From NCBI RefSeq assembly GCF_020866845.1, contig NZ_CP086594.1:3252001-3316000 (forward strand): 64,000 nucleotides of DNA, in the 5' to 3' direction. A model generated the notes under the pieces. It saw nothing but the letters and a program-made list of their open reading frames with translations, made no database searches and was not told the origin of the DNA. Each line of letters starts with the position of its first letter. Position 1 is the stretch's first letter. The position numbers and the translations under genes were made by a program. The stretch comes from Sphingomonas radiodurans (GTDB lineage: Bacteria > Pseudomonadota > Alphaproteobacteria > Sphingomonadales > Sphingomonadaceae). Below, in pieces: positions 16,987-25,629 of the stretch.

Positions 16987-17700
16987 ATGACCGACACACG
17001 TACTCGTATCGATCGCCGCTCGTTCGAAAGCCTTGGCCATGCCAATCATGGCTGGCTCGACGCGCGGCATCATTTCAGCTTCGCCAATTACTACGATCCC
17101 GACCGCATGGGTTGGGGCGCGATCCGCGTCTGGAACGATGACACGATCGCGGCGCAGAATGGCTTCCCGCCACACCCGCACCGCGACATGGAGATCATCA
17201 CCTACGTCCGCTCGGGCGCGATCACGCATCAGGATTCGCTCGGCAACAAGGGCCGCACCGGCGCTGGCGACGTTCAGGTGATGAGCGCCGGCAGCGGCGT
17301 GCGCCATGCCGAATACAATCTCGAGAACGAACCCACGACGCTGTTCCAGATCTGGATCGAGCCGCGCGCCAAGGGCGGCAGCCCGAGCTGGGGCGCCAAG
17401 CCGTTCCCCAAGGGTGATCGGTCGGGCCGCTTCGTGACGCTGGCGAGCGGCTTTGCGGAGGATGCCGAGGCGCTGCCGATCCGCGCCGACGCCCGCGTGA
17501 TGGGCGCGACGCTGAAGGCGGGCGAGACCGTCACGCATGTCGTGGGCGAGGGGCGCCATGCGTATCTCGTCCCCGCGACCGGCGCGATCACCATCGATGG
17601 CGCGCCGTTCGCGGCACGCGACGGTGCGGCGCTGGAAGGCGGAACGTACGCGATCACGGCGGTCGAAGACGCCGAGCTGGTGATGGTGGACTCGGAGTGA
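16987..17700 (+). CDS. Pirin family bicupin protein
   Basis: 237-residue pirin-like bicupin. The metal-binding residues of the N-terminal cupin are visible in GFPPHPHRDMEIITYV and in the downstream HQDS and GSGVRHAEYN segments. Bacterial pirins can act as quercetin dioxygenases or redox-sensing regulators. The start at 16987 (MTDTRTRID) follows a GGAGG ribosome binding site that itself overlaps an earlier ATG at 16975. It is divergent from a LysR regulator and followed by wrbA, a set I associate with quinone or electrophile stress. Confidence 0.9.
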   Translation: MTDTRTRIDRRSFESLGHANHGWLDARHHFSFANYYDPDRMGWGAIRVWNDDTIAAQNGFPPHPHRDMEIITYVRSGAITHQDSLGNKGRTGAGDVQVMSAGSGVRHAEYNLENEPTTLFQIWIEPRAKGGSPSWGAKPFPKGDRSGRFVTLASGFAEDAEALPIRADARVMGATLKAGETVTHVVGEGRHAYLVPATGAITIDGAPFAARDGAALEGGTYAITAVEDAELVMVDSE

Positions 17701-17708
17701 CCCAAACT

Positions 17709-17811
17709 CCCCTCCCGCTTGCGGGAGGGGTCGGGGGAGGGGCTGTCCTCCCCCACAACCTCAGGGGCTTGAGACAAGCCCTTCCCTAACCCCTCCCGCA
17801 AGCGGGAGCGG
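17709..17811. repeat. Pair of CCCCTCCCGC palindromes
   Basis: CCCCTCCCGCTTGCGGGAGGGG at 17709-17730 and a near copy at 17790-17811 lie between pirin and wrbA, with AGGGGCTTG/CAAGCCCTT pairing between them. They are the same unit as the tandem pair at 8734-8789. They sit inside what would otherwise be a pirin-wrbA transcript. Confidence 0.7.
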
Positions 17812-17831
17812 GATCTTGCTGGAGCATTTCC

Positions 17832-18434
17832 ATGACGAAGGTTCTCGTTCTATATTATTCGTCCTACGGCCACCTTGCGACGATGGCTGATGCCGTCGCG
17901 GAAGGCGCACGGGCCGGTGGCGCCGAAGTAGACGTCCGCCGCGTGCCCGAGACCGCGCCCAAGGAAGTTGCCGAAAAGGCCGGCTTCCGCGTCGATGACA
18001 CGCACCCCGAGATCGAGGGCGTCAACGCGCTCGCCGATTACGACGCGATCATCATCGGCGCGCCGACACGCTTCGGCCGCGTGCCCAGCCAGATGGCGGC
18101 GTTCCTCGATCAGGCCGGCGGCCTGTGGGCGAGCGGCGCGCTCAACGGCAAGGTCGGCGGCGCGTTCACTTCGACCGCGAGCCAGCACGGCGGGCAGGAA
18201 ACCACGTTGTTTTCGATCATCACCAACCTGCTGCATTTCGGCATGACCATCGTCGGGCTGGACTATGGCTATCAGGCGCAGATGACGCTCGACGCGGTTC
18301 ACGGTGGTTCGCCTTATGGCGCGTCGACGCTCGCCGGCGGCGACGGCAGCCGCCAGCCGAGCGAAATCGACCTCGGCGGCGCACGCTACCAGGGCCAGCG
18401 GATTGCCGAGACTGCGGCGAAGCTGAAGGCGTAA
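17832..18434 (+). CDS. wrbA: NAD(P)H:quinone oxidoreductase WrbA
   Basis: FMN-dependent flavodoxin-like enzyme that reduces quinones by two electrons and protects against redox cycling. The 200-residue length is typical. Seen: the phosphate-binding loop [24 protein letters not shown] in the second FMN loop, [10 protein letters not shown], and the C-terminal [28 protein letters not shown] precedes the ATG at 17832. The pirin gene lies upstream on the same strand, across a pair of palindromes. Confidence 0.94.
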   Translation: MTKVLVLYYSSYGHLATMADAVAEGARAGGAEVDVRRVPETAPKEVAEKAGFRVDDTHPEIEGVNALADYDAIIIGAPTRFGRVPSQMAAFLDQAGGLWASGALNGKVGGAFTSTASQHGGQETTLFSIITNLLHFGMTIVGLDYGYQAQMTLDAVHGGSPYGASTLAGGDGSRQPSEIDLGGARYQGQRIAETAAKLKA

Positions 18435-18507
18435 CTGTTCCCCGGCGAAGGCCGGGGTCCAGTATCGAGCCGGTAGCAACTGGGCCCCGGCCTTCGCCGG
18501 GGAACAG
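18435..18507. repeat. Long inverted repeat, likely bidirectional terminator
   Basis: CTGTTCCCCGGCGAAGGCC... on the left is complementary to ...GGCCTTCGCCGGGGAACAG on the right, with 29-base arms broken by one mismatch. It begins at the wrbA stop and ends 8 bases before the stop of the convergent peptidase gene, filling the whole gap. Confidence 0.75.
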
Positions 18508-18514
18508 AAGAAGA

Positions 18515-19270
18515 TCAGCGCCGCTCCCGCTTCTTGCGCTTCTTCTTTCCCTCGGGCTCCGGCGGCGCGAACGTCGGGGTAACCGGCGGCGGAACTACCT
18601 TCGGCAGCACCGGATCGATCGCCGGGTTCGCCGGAAATGCCTTGCGCGCGCGGGCGAACAGAAAGCGCGCGCGGGCAGCGCCTGGCACCGCGGCGCTGGT
18701 GCCGACCCAGCGCCAGTGCCACGGCTCCCACTTCACATTCTGCTTGTTGCTCGTCGGGAACGATAGTTCGAAGCCGAAGCGCGGCGCGTTGGCGGTCAGC
18801 CAGCGGAAGCCCGGCTTGGCCGCCATGCACGCCTCGGCATCGGGGCAGCCATCGGCGGGTCGCACGGTGAAATCGAGCGCATAGCCGGTGGCATGCTCGC
18901 TATGCCCCGGCGGCGCGGCGGAGATCGCGCGGTCGAGGCCATTGGCGCTTTCGCGCGTGCGGCAGAAGGTCGCTTGCTGGCGCTGGAGCGAGCGGTGGCA
19001 GGACAGCGCATAGAGCTGGCCCTGTACCGCCGGATCGCCCGCCGCCGCGGAGAGCAATCGTTCGAGATCCGCAAGCGCTTCGGCGCGCAGCTTGCAGCCA
19101 TTGATCGAGCGCCCCGGCGCGACGTTCAACAACACGTCCGGCGAAGCATCGCCATAGGGCAGGTGGCCGAGCGCGCGCCCGTCCGCGCCGATTGGCACGC
19201 TCACCCCATCGCACAATTGCGCCTGCGCGGGCGCGGCAGTGATCAAAAGAGCAAGAACCAGCCGGCGCAT
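18515..19270 (-). CDS. Secreted M15 family D-alanyl-D-alanine carboxypeptidase-like protein
   Basis: 251-residue peptidoglycan peptidase of the VanY/M15B type. Signal peptide at residues 1-17 (ends APAQAQ). Zinc site: H126 and D133 in SEHATGYALDF, and H185 in EPWHWRW; the substrate-binding arginine is in ALSCHRS. Extra cysteine pairs are present around residues 20, 59, 91, 103, 142 and 148, compatible with periplasmic disulfides. The C-terminus is a proline-rich stretch ending in a lysine/arginine cluster (KKKRKKRERR), unusual for this family and perhaps an anchor to cell wall or membrane. The start at 19270 is fixed by the signal peptide; a longer frame to 19663 is not credible. Confidence 0.87.
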   Translation of the reverse strand: MRRLVLALLITAAPAQAQLCDGVSVPIGADGRALGHLPYGDASPDVLLNVAPGRSINGCKLRAEALADLERLLSAAAGDPAVQGQLYALSCHRSLQRQQATFCRTRESANGLDRAISAAPPGHSEHATGYALDFTVRPADGCPDAEACMAAKPGFRWLTANAPRFGFELSFPTSNKQNVKWEPWHWRWVGTSAAVPGAARARFLFARARKAFPANPAIDPVLPKVVPPPVTPTFAPPEPEGKKKRKKRERR

Positions 19271-19318
19271 CGGACACTGCTCTGGCCTCGCGGGCCCGGT
19301 GATGGCAAGGGCCGCGGC

Positions 19319-20014
19319 ATGATAGGCGACCGGGTGCTCTTCCTCGACGGCGAGGCGTTGGTGATCGACAAGCCTGCAGGCTTGCCGGTCGATCGTCCGC
19401 GTGACGGGGCGATCAGCCTCGAGAATCACATGTCGAACCTGACGTTCGGCTTCCATCGCTGGCCAAAACCGGTGCATCGGCTCGATCGCGACACCAGCGG
19501 CTGCCTGCTCCTGTCGCGCAATCCCAAGGCGCATGCGAAATTGCAGCAGGCGTTCGAGGCTGGCACGGTGAGCAAACGCTATCTCGCGATCCTCGATGGC
19601 GTGCCCGAGGGCGAGAGCGGCGAGATCGATTTCCCGCTCGGCAAGGTATCTACGATCGAGCACGGCTGGCGGATGACGCAGGATCCCGCGGGCAAATCGT
19701 CGCGCACCGCGTGGCGGCTATTGACGGTGCAGGACGGGCGCGCGCTGGTCGAGTTCCGTCCATCGACTGGCCGTACGCACCAGATCCGCGTCCATGCGCT
19801 TGAGGGGCTGGGTGTCGCGGTGCTCGGTGATCCGACATACGGCAGCGCGCACAAGGCCGGGATGATGCTTCACGCCGCGACGCTGATCGTGCCGCGCGCC
19901 GGCAAGCCCGATGTTGCGGCCGAAGCGCCTTGGCCGCCGCGTTTCAACGACGTGGGATTTGCAGAGATCGGCCGCGAATCGGCCGCTACCGATGAGGCGG
20001 AGGCCACCGGCTAA
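19319..20014 (+). CDS. RluA-family RNA pseudouridine synthase
   Basis: 231-residue pseudouridine synthase modifying rRNA or tRNA. The catalytic aspartate motif is HRLDRDTSG (about residues 60-68); other signatures are IDKPAGLPV, RYLAILDG, FRPSTGRTHQIRVH and LGDPTYG. It lacks an N-terminal S4 domain, like RluA or TruC rather than RluC/D. The start at 19319 (MIGDRVLFL) lies 49 bases from the divergent peptidase start. The target uridine cannot be assigned by eye. Confidence 0.9.
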   Translation: MIGDRVLFLDGEALVIDKPAGLPVDRPRDGAISLENHMSNLTFGFHRWPKPVHRLDRDTSGCLLLSRNPKAHAKLQQAFEAGTVSKRYLAILDGVPEGESGEIDFPLGKVSTIEHGWRMTQDPAGKSSRTAWRLLTVQDGRALVEFRPSTGRTHQIRVHALEGLGVAVLGDPTYGSAHKAGMMLHAATLIVPRAGKPDVAAEAPWPPRFNDVGFAEIGRESAATDEAEATG

Positions 20015-20128
20015 GATCGCCCGATTGCGGGCCTTTCCTGATCGTCCTTCGTTGCACCGCTCCGCAAGATCTCGGGGTGCGACATTATGTCCAATGTCAC
20101 GCTGTGCAATTGCGCGATAGGACGGGCG

Positions 20129-20584
20129 ATGATCGAAAATGACCGCCTGATTTCAGCAGAAAGCACAGGCAAAGAGAAGTTCGGCTGGATTTTGCGATCG
20201 GGTTGGAAGGGGTCGTGCCCCCGGTGCGGCAAGGGCCATATGTTCAAGTCGTGGTTGAAGATCACCGATCGGTGCGAAGTGTGCAGCCTGGACTATCGGT
20301 TTGCGAGTCCCGACGATGGCCCCGCGTTTTTCTCGCTTTGTATCGTGGCGTTTCCGTTGGCCTTTTTCGTCGTGTGGATACAGGTCGCGTTCGAGCCTCC
20401 GTGGTGGGTTCACCTGTTTACCTCTGTGCCGGTGATGTTGCTCGGCTGCCTTTTGCCGCTTCGCCCGATCAAGGGTTGGCTCGTCGCGTCGCAGTATGTG
20501 AACCGAGCACAGGAAGCCGGTTCGCATGTGCTCTGGGCGCAGCTTCATGGAAGCGACGCTTCAAAGAGCGAGTTCGACCAGTAA
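20129..20584 (+). CDS. DUF983 family zinc-ribbon membrane protein
   Basis: 151-residue protein of the DUF983 family. A zinc-ribbon-like N-terminal half contains CPRCGKGHMF and, 17 residues later, CEVCSLDY. Two membrane helices follow (FFSLCIVAFPLAFFVVWI and the next about 25 residues on). DUF983 proteins are often encoded near cytochrome oxidase genes, but none are seen here. The start at 20129 follows AGGAC; an in-frame ATG at 20087 would add 14 residues. Base composition is less GC-rich than its neighbours. Function unknown. Confidence 0.75.
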   Translation: MIENDRLISAESTGKEKFGWILRSGWKGSCPRCGKGHMFKSWLKITDRCEVCSLDYRFASPDDGPAFFSLCIVAFPLAFFVVWIQVAFEPPWWVHLFTSVPVMLLGCLLPLRPIKGWLVASQYVNRAQEAGSHVLWAQLHGSDASKSEFDQ

Positions 20585-20640
20585 CCTAATGGGCCGGGAC
20601 GACGTCCGCTTCAACCAACGCGCGACATTCACACCGCGTC

Positions 20641-21063
20641 TCAGTCGATCGGTTTCCGCCGGTTCGTCTTGACCGTCGAGCGTTTGACTTTGGCATCCAC
20701 ACGGCGGGTTTGAGATGCCTTGGTCGGCTTCGTCGGCCGGCGCTTTTTCGGTACGATCGTCGCTTGCTGGATCATCGCGATCAATCGCTCGCGCACCTCC
20801 TGACGGTTGAGCAGTTGCGAACGCGATCCTTCTGACCGCAGCACAAGCGCTCCGTCTCGCGTCATCCTGCTGCCGGCGATCGTGGCCAGCCGGTGCTTCA
20901 CGGCTTCGGGCAGCGACGGCGAATTTGCCACGTCGAACCGCAGAATGACCGCGCTATCGGTCGTGTTGACGTGCTGGCCGCCGGGACCACCCGAGCGCGT
21001 GGTCGTCTCGACCAGTTCGTCACTGTCGATCGAGATCGAACGGGTGATTGGGATCGCGACCAT
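20641..21063 (-). CDS. arfB: Alternative ribosome-rescue peptidyl-tRNA hydrolase ArfB
   Basis: 140-residue release factor-like protein that hydrolyses peptidyl-tRNA on stalled ribosomes. The GGQ catalytic motif is at residues 28-30 (SGGPGGQHVN), followed by SAVILRFD. The C-terminal tail is lysine/arginine-rich (PKKRRPTKPTKAS...), which in ArfB inserts into the empty mRNA channel. Length and order match ArfB (YaeJ). It is convergent with the DUF983 gene. Confidence 0.92.
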   Translation of the reverse strand: MVAIPITRSISIDSDELVETTTRSGGPGGQHVNTTDSAVILRFDVANSPSLPEAVKHRLATIAGSRMTRDGALVLRSEGSRSQLLNRQEVRERLIAMIQQATIVPKKRRPTKPTKASQTRRVDAKVKRSTVKTNRRKPID

Positions 21064-21181
21064 AAAGCGTCATGCTGTGACAGGCATCTCCAGCGCAAGC
21101 CGTTGTACGCCTTTGCACCACCCATATTGAAGCCGCGGCAGCGTGTATTATATTCGCGATACACCGATCGATAGGACCGCA

Positions 21182-21547
21182 ATGGCGAAGAAGGACAAGA
21201 AGGGTTTCCGGATCCCCAAGGAGATTGGCGGGATCAAGGTGCCTAAGGAAGCACGCCGCGCGGGCGAGGCGTTGATCGAGAAGGTCAACACGCCGGCCGG
21301 TCGTCAGGCGCTCGCCTCCGGCCTCGCGATGGCGGCGACGGTCGCAGCAGCTGCTGCGGCGAAGCAGGCGCGCGGACCAGCCTCAGCAACGCCAACCGGC
21401 GATCAACCGGGATCGCAAAGTGCCCAGGGCGGCCCGGAGAAGCCCGGTCAGGCAGGCACCGCCGGGCCAGCCGATCCGCAGCAGATGGCGGACATGCTGG
21501 GCCAGGCGGCAAGCGCGTTCATGACTAGGATGTTCGGCGCGCGCTGA
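21182..21547 (+). CDS. Small hypothetical protein, Lys-rich N-terminus and Ala/Gly/Pro-rich linker
   Basis: 121-residue protein I cannot name. The N-terminus is basic (MAKKDKKGFRIPKEIGG, then KVPKEAR), followed by an alanine-rich helix, a low-complexity stretch of Pro, Gly, Gln and Ser (about residues 65-100), and a short C-terminal helix with QQMADMLGQAASAFMTRMF. No signal peptide or clear domain. The start at 21182 is chosen over an in-frame ATG at 21143 because the basic start resembles real N-termini. Codon use matches its neighbours, supporting a real gene. Confidence 0.6.
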   Translation: MAKKDKKGFRIPKEIGGIKVPKEARRAGEALIEKVNTPAGRQALASGLAMAATVAAAAAAKQARGPASATPTGDQPGSQSAQGGPEKPGQAGTAGPADPQQMADMLGQAASAFMTRMFGAR

Positions 21548-21613
21548 GGACAAGCCGCTATGGCGCCACGCTGATTCTTGCGTTAGGTCACCCGCGGGGG
21601 ATCTAAACGGGGC

Positions 21614-22699
21614 GTGCGACAGCGGGAAGCTTTGTCGGAGGCATTTCTCGCTGCGGCAGTTGAGCCGGAGCGATGGATGGCCGCGCTTGCGCAACTCGCC
21701 GATGCGACCGGATCGGATCATGCGCAGCTGATCGGGATCGGCCGCGATTATTCGCTCGGCTTCAATTGGGTCAGCGGCATGACGCCAGCGGCGCATGCGA
21801 TGTTCGATCGCGACGAGTTGGTGACGCCGCAAACCAATTTCCGCGTCGCGGCAGGTGTGACCGCGCGCGCCGATGCGATCGTGCGCGAGGATCACTACGA
21901 TGCGGTGAAGTCACAGCTGGTCGATGACGTCTATCTCGATCTGTGCAGCGATTTGCGCATTCCTTATGGGTGCCAGACCAACCTGCGCGTAGATGGCGGC
22001 GGGTTGATCGGCTTCGCGTTGCTGCGCTCGCAACGGACGGGGCCAACCACGATCGAGACCGAGACGCTGTTCACCGAAGTGCGCGATGCGGCCGCGGCCG
22101 CCACATCGCTGCAAGTGGCGCTCGAGCGAGAAGGGCACCGGTTGGTCGCTGGCGGGTTCGATGCGATGGGCACCGCCTGTTTCGTGCTCGATCGCCACAT
22201 GGCTGTGCGCGCCGTCACCGCCGCCGCGGAGGAATTGCTGCACCAGGGCGTTGTCCGGCTGAACGACGGGCGCCTCGGCCTTCCGTCCGCTGCCGAGGAA
22301 CGACGGCTCGGCAGCGCGCTTGCAGCGGTCGGGGAAGGGCGGTCGCTCGCCGCGAGCATCGCCGTGCCGGACGGGGCGGGGGTGATGATGCTCAAGCTGC
22401 ATCGCCTGCCGGCGCGCGAATGGAACATGGGTTTTGCGCCGTTCGCACTTCTCGTGGCGAAGCGACCGAGCCGTCCGAGCGCGCAAGACCTGAGCTTCCT
22501 GCGCGATCATTATGCGCTGACGGCGAGCGAGGCGGAGATCGCGCTGATGCTACGCGCCGGCCACGCCCGCGAGGCGATCTGCACCGTGCGAGGGATCACC
22601 CGCGAAACGCTGCGGAGCCATTTGCGCTCGCTGTTCGCAAAGATGGGCGTCGCGCGCGAGACCGAGGCGATCCACCTGCTGCACGCACTACTCAGTTGA
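21614..22699 (+). CDS. Orphan LuxR-type HTH regulator with unrecognised sensor domain
   Basis: 361-residue regulator. The C-terminal 65 residues form a LuxR/FixJ-type helix-turn-helix (YALTASEAEIALMLRAGHAREAIC..., then RETLRSHLRSLFAKMGV). The N-terminal about 280 residues have no domain I recognise and may be PAS- or GAF-like; the segment TACFVLDRHMAVRAV with VRLNDGRLGLPS resembles a PAS-like fold seen in similar regulators. The start is GTG at 21614 behind ACGGGG. No LuxI synthase or kinase is adjacent. It converges with the MscS gene, the stops overlapping by 8 bases. Confidence 0.8.
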   Translation: MRQREALSEAFLAAAVEPERWMAALAQLADATGSDHAQLIGIGRDYSLGFNWVSGMTPAAHAMFDRDELVTPQTNFRVAAGVTARADAIVREDHYDAVKSQLVDDVYLDLCSDLRIPYGCQTNLRVDGGGLIGFALLRSQRTGPTTIETETLFTEVRDAAAAATSLQVALEREGHRLVAGGFDAMGTACFVLDRHMAVRAVTAAAEELLHQGVVRLNDGRLGLPSAAEERRLGSALAAVGEGRSLAASIAVPDGAGVMMLKLHRLPAREWNMGFAPFALLVAKRPSRPSAQDLSFLRDHYALTASEAEIALMLRAGHAREAICTVRGITRETLRSHLRSLFAKMGVARETEAIHLLHALLS

Positions 22700-23885
22700 T
22701 TCGATCGCTCGCCGAGTTGCCCGAGACTTCGTGGACTGGCTGTACCTGTGCGTAGGGCATGACGAGCCGTCCATCGGGGGCGGCGGTGTAGGTGGTTTGC
22801 GTCGGGAAGGGGATATTGATCCCTTCGGCCACGAAGCGGCGGTAGATCGCGAGGCCGACCTTCGTTCGCGCCGCATAAGCATGCTCAAAATCCGGAAACG
22901 GCGTATCGAATTCCAGCTCGAAATCGAGCGACGAGGCACCGTAAGCGACGAAGCCGCAGCGAATGAACACCTGCTCCTGCTGCTCCACCACTTCCTGGAG
23001 CATCGCCGGCAGACGATCGAGCACGTCGAGGTCTGTCTCATAGGCGACGCCGATGGCCAGCTTCGTGCGGCGCCGGTCGCGCCGCGTGTTGTTGACGATT
23101 TCCTTGTCGAGCAGGTTCTTGTTCGAGATGATCCGCTCTTCGCCATTTACGCCGCGGATGCGGGTCGACTTCAGGCCGATCTCCTCGACGTTGCCCGAGC
23201 TGGTATCGTACATGATCATATCGCCGCGGCGGAACGGGCGGTCGAAGATGATCGCGAGTGCGGCAAACAGGTCCGCGAAGATGCCCTGCGCGGCAAGACC
23301 GATCGCGATGCCGCCGACGCCCAGACCGGCGACGAGGCCAGTGACGTTCACGCCGAGATTGTCGAGCACCACCACCAGCGCAATCGCGAAGACGACGATC
23401 GTCACGAGCAGGCGGATCAGCCCCATCGCATTCATCAGCGCTTCGCCCGAGTAATTCTCGGATCGAGTGCGATGCTCGATCGCACCGAGGATCAGTTCGC
23501 GCGCCCAGGTTGCCGCCTGGAACACGGCAGCCAGCGTGAACAGGAAGTTGATCGTCGTCGTCACGATCACTGGCGGATCGGCGTAACCGCCCACCAGCTT
23601 TGCCGCGACTAGGACGATGAAGAAGGTGCTGGTGCGCTGGATCGCCTTGCCGAAGATTGCAGCCCAGCCCTTGCCCGAGTTCGAGCGCCGCGCGAGCTTG
23701 GGCCCCAGGTTGCGTAGCCACAACAACCCGAGGGCGAGCGCGGTGCCGATGGCAGCGGCAATCGCCACCTGCAACCAGTGTTCGCCGATCCAGTCGCTGG
23801 TCGATGTCCACAAGGTCTGCATCTGCTGCTGCACGTCGCCCGCCGAAATCTTCGGCAGGGCCGCAGCACTCTTGTTGGTCGTCAT
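22692..23885 (-). CDS. MscS family mechanosensitive ion channel
   Basis: 397-residue channel relieving osmotic downshock. Four to five membrane helices span about residues 35-215. The pore-lining helix is recognisable in GLVAGLGVGGIAIGLAAQGIF, followed by the beta domain with RPFRRGDMI and VEEIGLKSTRIR. The C-terminal domain reads IGVAYETDLDVLD. The N-terminus carries a short cytoplasmic or periplasmic segment. The gene is followed on the opposite strand by the LuxR-type regulator, with overlapping stops. Confidence 0.9.
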   Translation of the reverse strand: MTTNKSAAALPKISAGDVQQQMQTLWTSTSDWIGEHWLQVAIAAAIGTALALGLLWLRNLGPKLARRSNSGKGWAAIFGKAIQRTSTFFIVLVAAKLVGGYADPPVIVTTTINFLFTLAAVFQAATWARELILGAIEHRTRSENYSGEALMNAMGLIRLLVTIVVFAIALVVVLDNLGVNVTGLVAGLGVGGIAIGLAAQGIFADLFAALAIIFDRPFRRGDMIMYDTSSGNVEEIGLKSTRIRGVNGEERIISNKNLLDKEIVNNTRRDRRRTKLAIGVAYETDLDVLDRLPAMLQEVVEQQEQVFIRCGFVAYGASSLDFELEFDTPFPDFEHAYAARTKVGLAIYRRFVAEGINIPFPTQTTYTAAPDGRLVMPYAQVQPVHEVSGNSASDRIN

Positions 23886-23898
23886 GGTCTCTTTCTGA

Positions 23899-24909
23899 TC
23901 AGGCCGCTTCTTGCGCCGATGGCACCTCGCCGGTGTCGAGGAACGCGATCAACCCGCGTTCGGCGCGGCTGAGCCAGCGCGTCGAGCGGGGGAGATGCAA
24001 TGCGGCACGGAATTCTTCCTGGCCCTCTTTCACAAGCGCGATGAGCGCGGGATGAACATAGGATTTGCGCGCGATCGCTGGCGTGTTGCCAAGTCGCTCT
24101 GTCACTGGTGCAAGCATCGTCTTGAGACTGATGTTCTTCTTGGCGGCCGACAGCGCCTCGAAGGCAATGGCGCTCGCGCCCCAGGTGCGGAAATGCTTCG
24201 CAGTAAAGTCCCCGCCGGTCGCCTCCTTGATGTAAGTGTTGACGTCACCCGACGTCACCGGTCGCGGTTCGCCCGTGGCATCGACATATTGGAACAGCTT
24301 CTGGCCGGGCAGATCCTGGCACTTCTTCACGAACCGCGCGAGGCTGCCGTCGTTGATCGTCAACGTCTTGAGTTTGCCCGATTTCGCTTTGTACTGCAGC
24401 CGCAGCCTGCTGCCGCGGATCTCGGCGTGTCGATCGCGAAGGGTGGTGACGCCGAAACTCTTGTTGCTCTTGGCATACACCTCGTTGCCGATGCGCAGGT
24501 GGCCGACATCGAGCAACTTGACGATCGCCGCGATCGTCTTCTCCTTCGAATGCCCACGGCTCGCAAGATCCACCTCGACCCGCGCCCGCAGCTTGGGCAG
24601 CGCACGGCCGAACGAGCCGCACAGATTATACTTCTCGTCCTCGCGCGCGGCGCGGAATTCGGCGTGATAGCGATATTGCTTGCGCCCCTTCTCGTCCCAG
24701 CCGACCGCCTGAATGTGGCCGTTGGGGTCGGGGCAGAACCATGCGTCGCGGTAAGCCGGCGGCAGCCCGATCGCATTCAGCCGTTCGATCTCGTCCCGAT
24801 CGGTGATGCGCGCGCCGGCGGGATCGAAATAGCCCCAGCCATGGCGCATCTTGCGCCGGGTGATGCCGGGTTCCTCGTCGTCATGATAAATGATCGCTGC
24901 GCTCGCCAC
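23899..24909 (-). CDS. Type IB DNA topoisomerase (poxvirus-like)
   Basis: 336-residue eukaryotic/poxvirus-type topoisomerase that relaxes supercoils through a 3'-phosphotyrosine. Seen: N-terminal RHGWGYFDP and PPAYRDAWFCPDPNGHIQA, a KGRKQYRYH segment, the catalytic lysine loop RLQYKAKSGKLK, HFRTWGASAIA, and the nucleophile in ARKSYVHPAL. Such enzymes are scattered in Alphaproteobacteria and are usually non-essential. The gene lies 13 bases upstream of the MscS gene on the same strand, so the two may be co-transcribed. Confidence 0.92.
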   Translation of the reverse strand: MASAAIIYHDDEEPGITRRKMRHGWGYFDPAGARITDRDEIERLNAIGLPPAYRDAWFCPDPNGHIQAVGWDEKGRKQYRYHAEFRAAREDEKYNLCGSFGRALPKLRARVEVDLASRGHSKEKTIAAIVKLLDVGHLRIGNEVYAKSNKSFGVTTLRDRHAEIRGSRLRLQYKAKSGKLKTLTINDGSLARFVKKCQDLPGQKLFQYVDATGEPRPVTSGDVNTYIKEATGGDFTAKHFRTWGASAIAFEALSAAKKNISLKTMLAPVTERLGNTPAIARKSYVHPALIALVKEGQEEFRAALHLPRSTRWLSRAERGLIAFLDTGEVPSAQEAA

Positions 24910-25016
24910 TCATACCTCCGCACGGGCTCCGGAAATGCACGGGCCGTCGCGCCGGTTCCGGAACGCCTTCGCGCGGTGGAGGGTTGAGGGGTCAACCCCG
25001 ATAGGAGTTTTCTGAC

Positions 25017-25568
25017 ATGGCCGATATTTCCCACGCGCGCGTGCTGATCCTCGCCACCGACGGTTTCGAGGATTCCGAACTGTTCGATCCCCGCCAGGCG
25101 CTGCTCGACGCTGGCGTCCAAGTCACGCTCGCCTCGATCAAGACCGATCCGATCCAGGGCGTGAAGAACGACAGCGAACCAACGCGCACGATCACGCCCG
25201 ACATGACGCTCGATCAGGTCGATACGGAGGAATTTGACGCGCTGCTGCTGCCCGGCGGGCTTGGCAATCCGGACAAGATGCGGATGGAGGAGCGCGCCGT
25301 CGCGATCGTCGGCGAGTTCATGGACGACGCCAAGATCGTCGCGGCGATCTGCCACGCGCCGTGGTTGCTGGTCGAGGCGGACGTGGTCGATGGCCGCCGC
25401 GTGACGAGCTGGCCGTCGGTGCGCACCGATCTGGAAAATGCCGGCGCCGAAGTGGAAGACGAGGAAGTCGTGATCGACGGCAATCTCATCACGAGCCGAA
25501 AGCCCGGCGACGTCCCCGCCTTCAGCCGCGCGCTGATCGAGGCGCTCCAGGACGAAGTCGAAGACTGA
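25017..25568 (+). CDS. PfpI/DJ-1 family protein (YhbO-like)
   Basis: 183-residue DJ-1/PfpI superfamily protein. The nucleophile elbow is AAICHAPWLLV with C112-H113; the acidic partner is in DGFEDSEL (E18). The other family block is LLLPGGLGNPDKMR. Family members are described as general-stress proteins, with contested deglycase, glyoxalase or protease activity. The start at 25017 is preceded by TAGGAG. It is followed by fdhD, 61 bases downstream. Confidence 0.9.
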   Translation: MADISHARVLILATDGFEDSELFDPRQALLDAGVQVTLASIKTDPIQGVKNDSEPTRTITPDMTLDQVDTEEFDALLLPGGLGNPDKMRMEERAVAIVGEFMDDAKIVAAICHAPWLLVEADVVDGRRVTSWPSVRTDLENAGAEVEDEEVVIDGNLITSRKPGDVPAFSRALIEALQDEVED

Positions 25569-25629
25569 CGACAGGAAGGCTGAGGACAAGCGCTTGCCCG
25601 GCACCGCGCCACCGCGCACGGTGCCGGGC

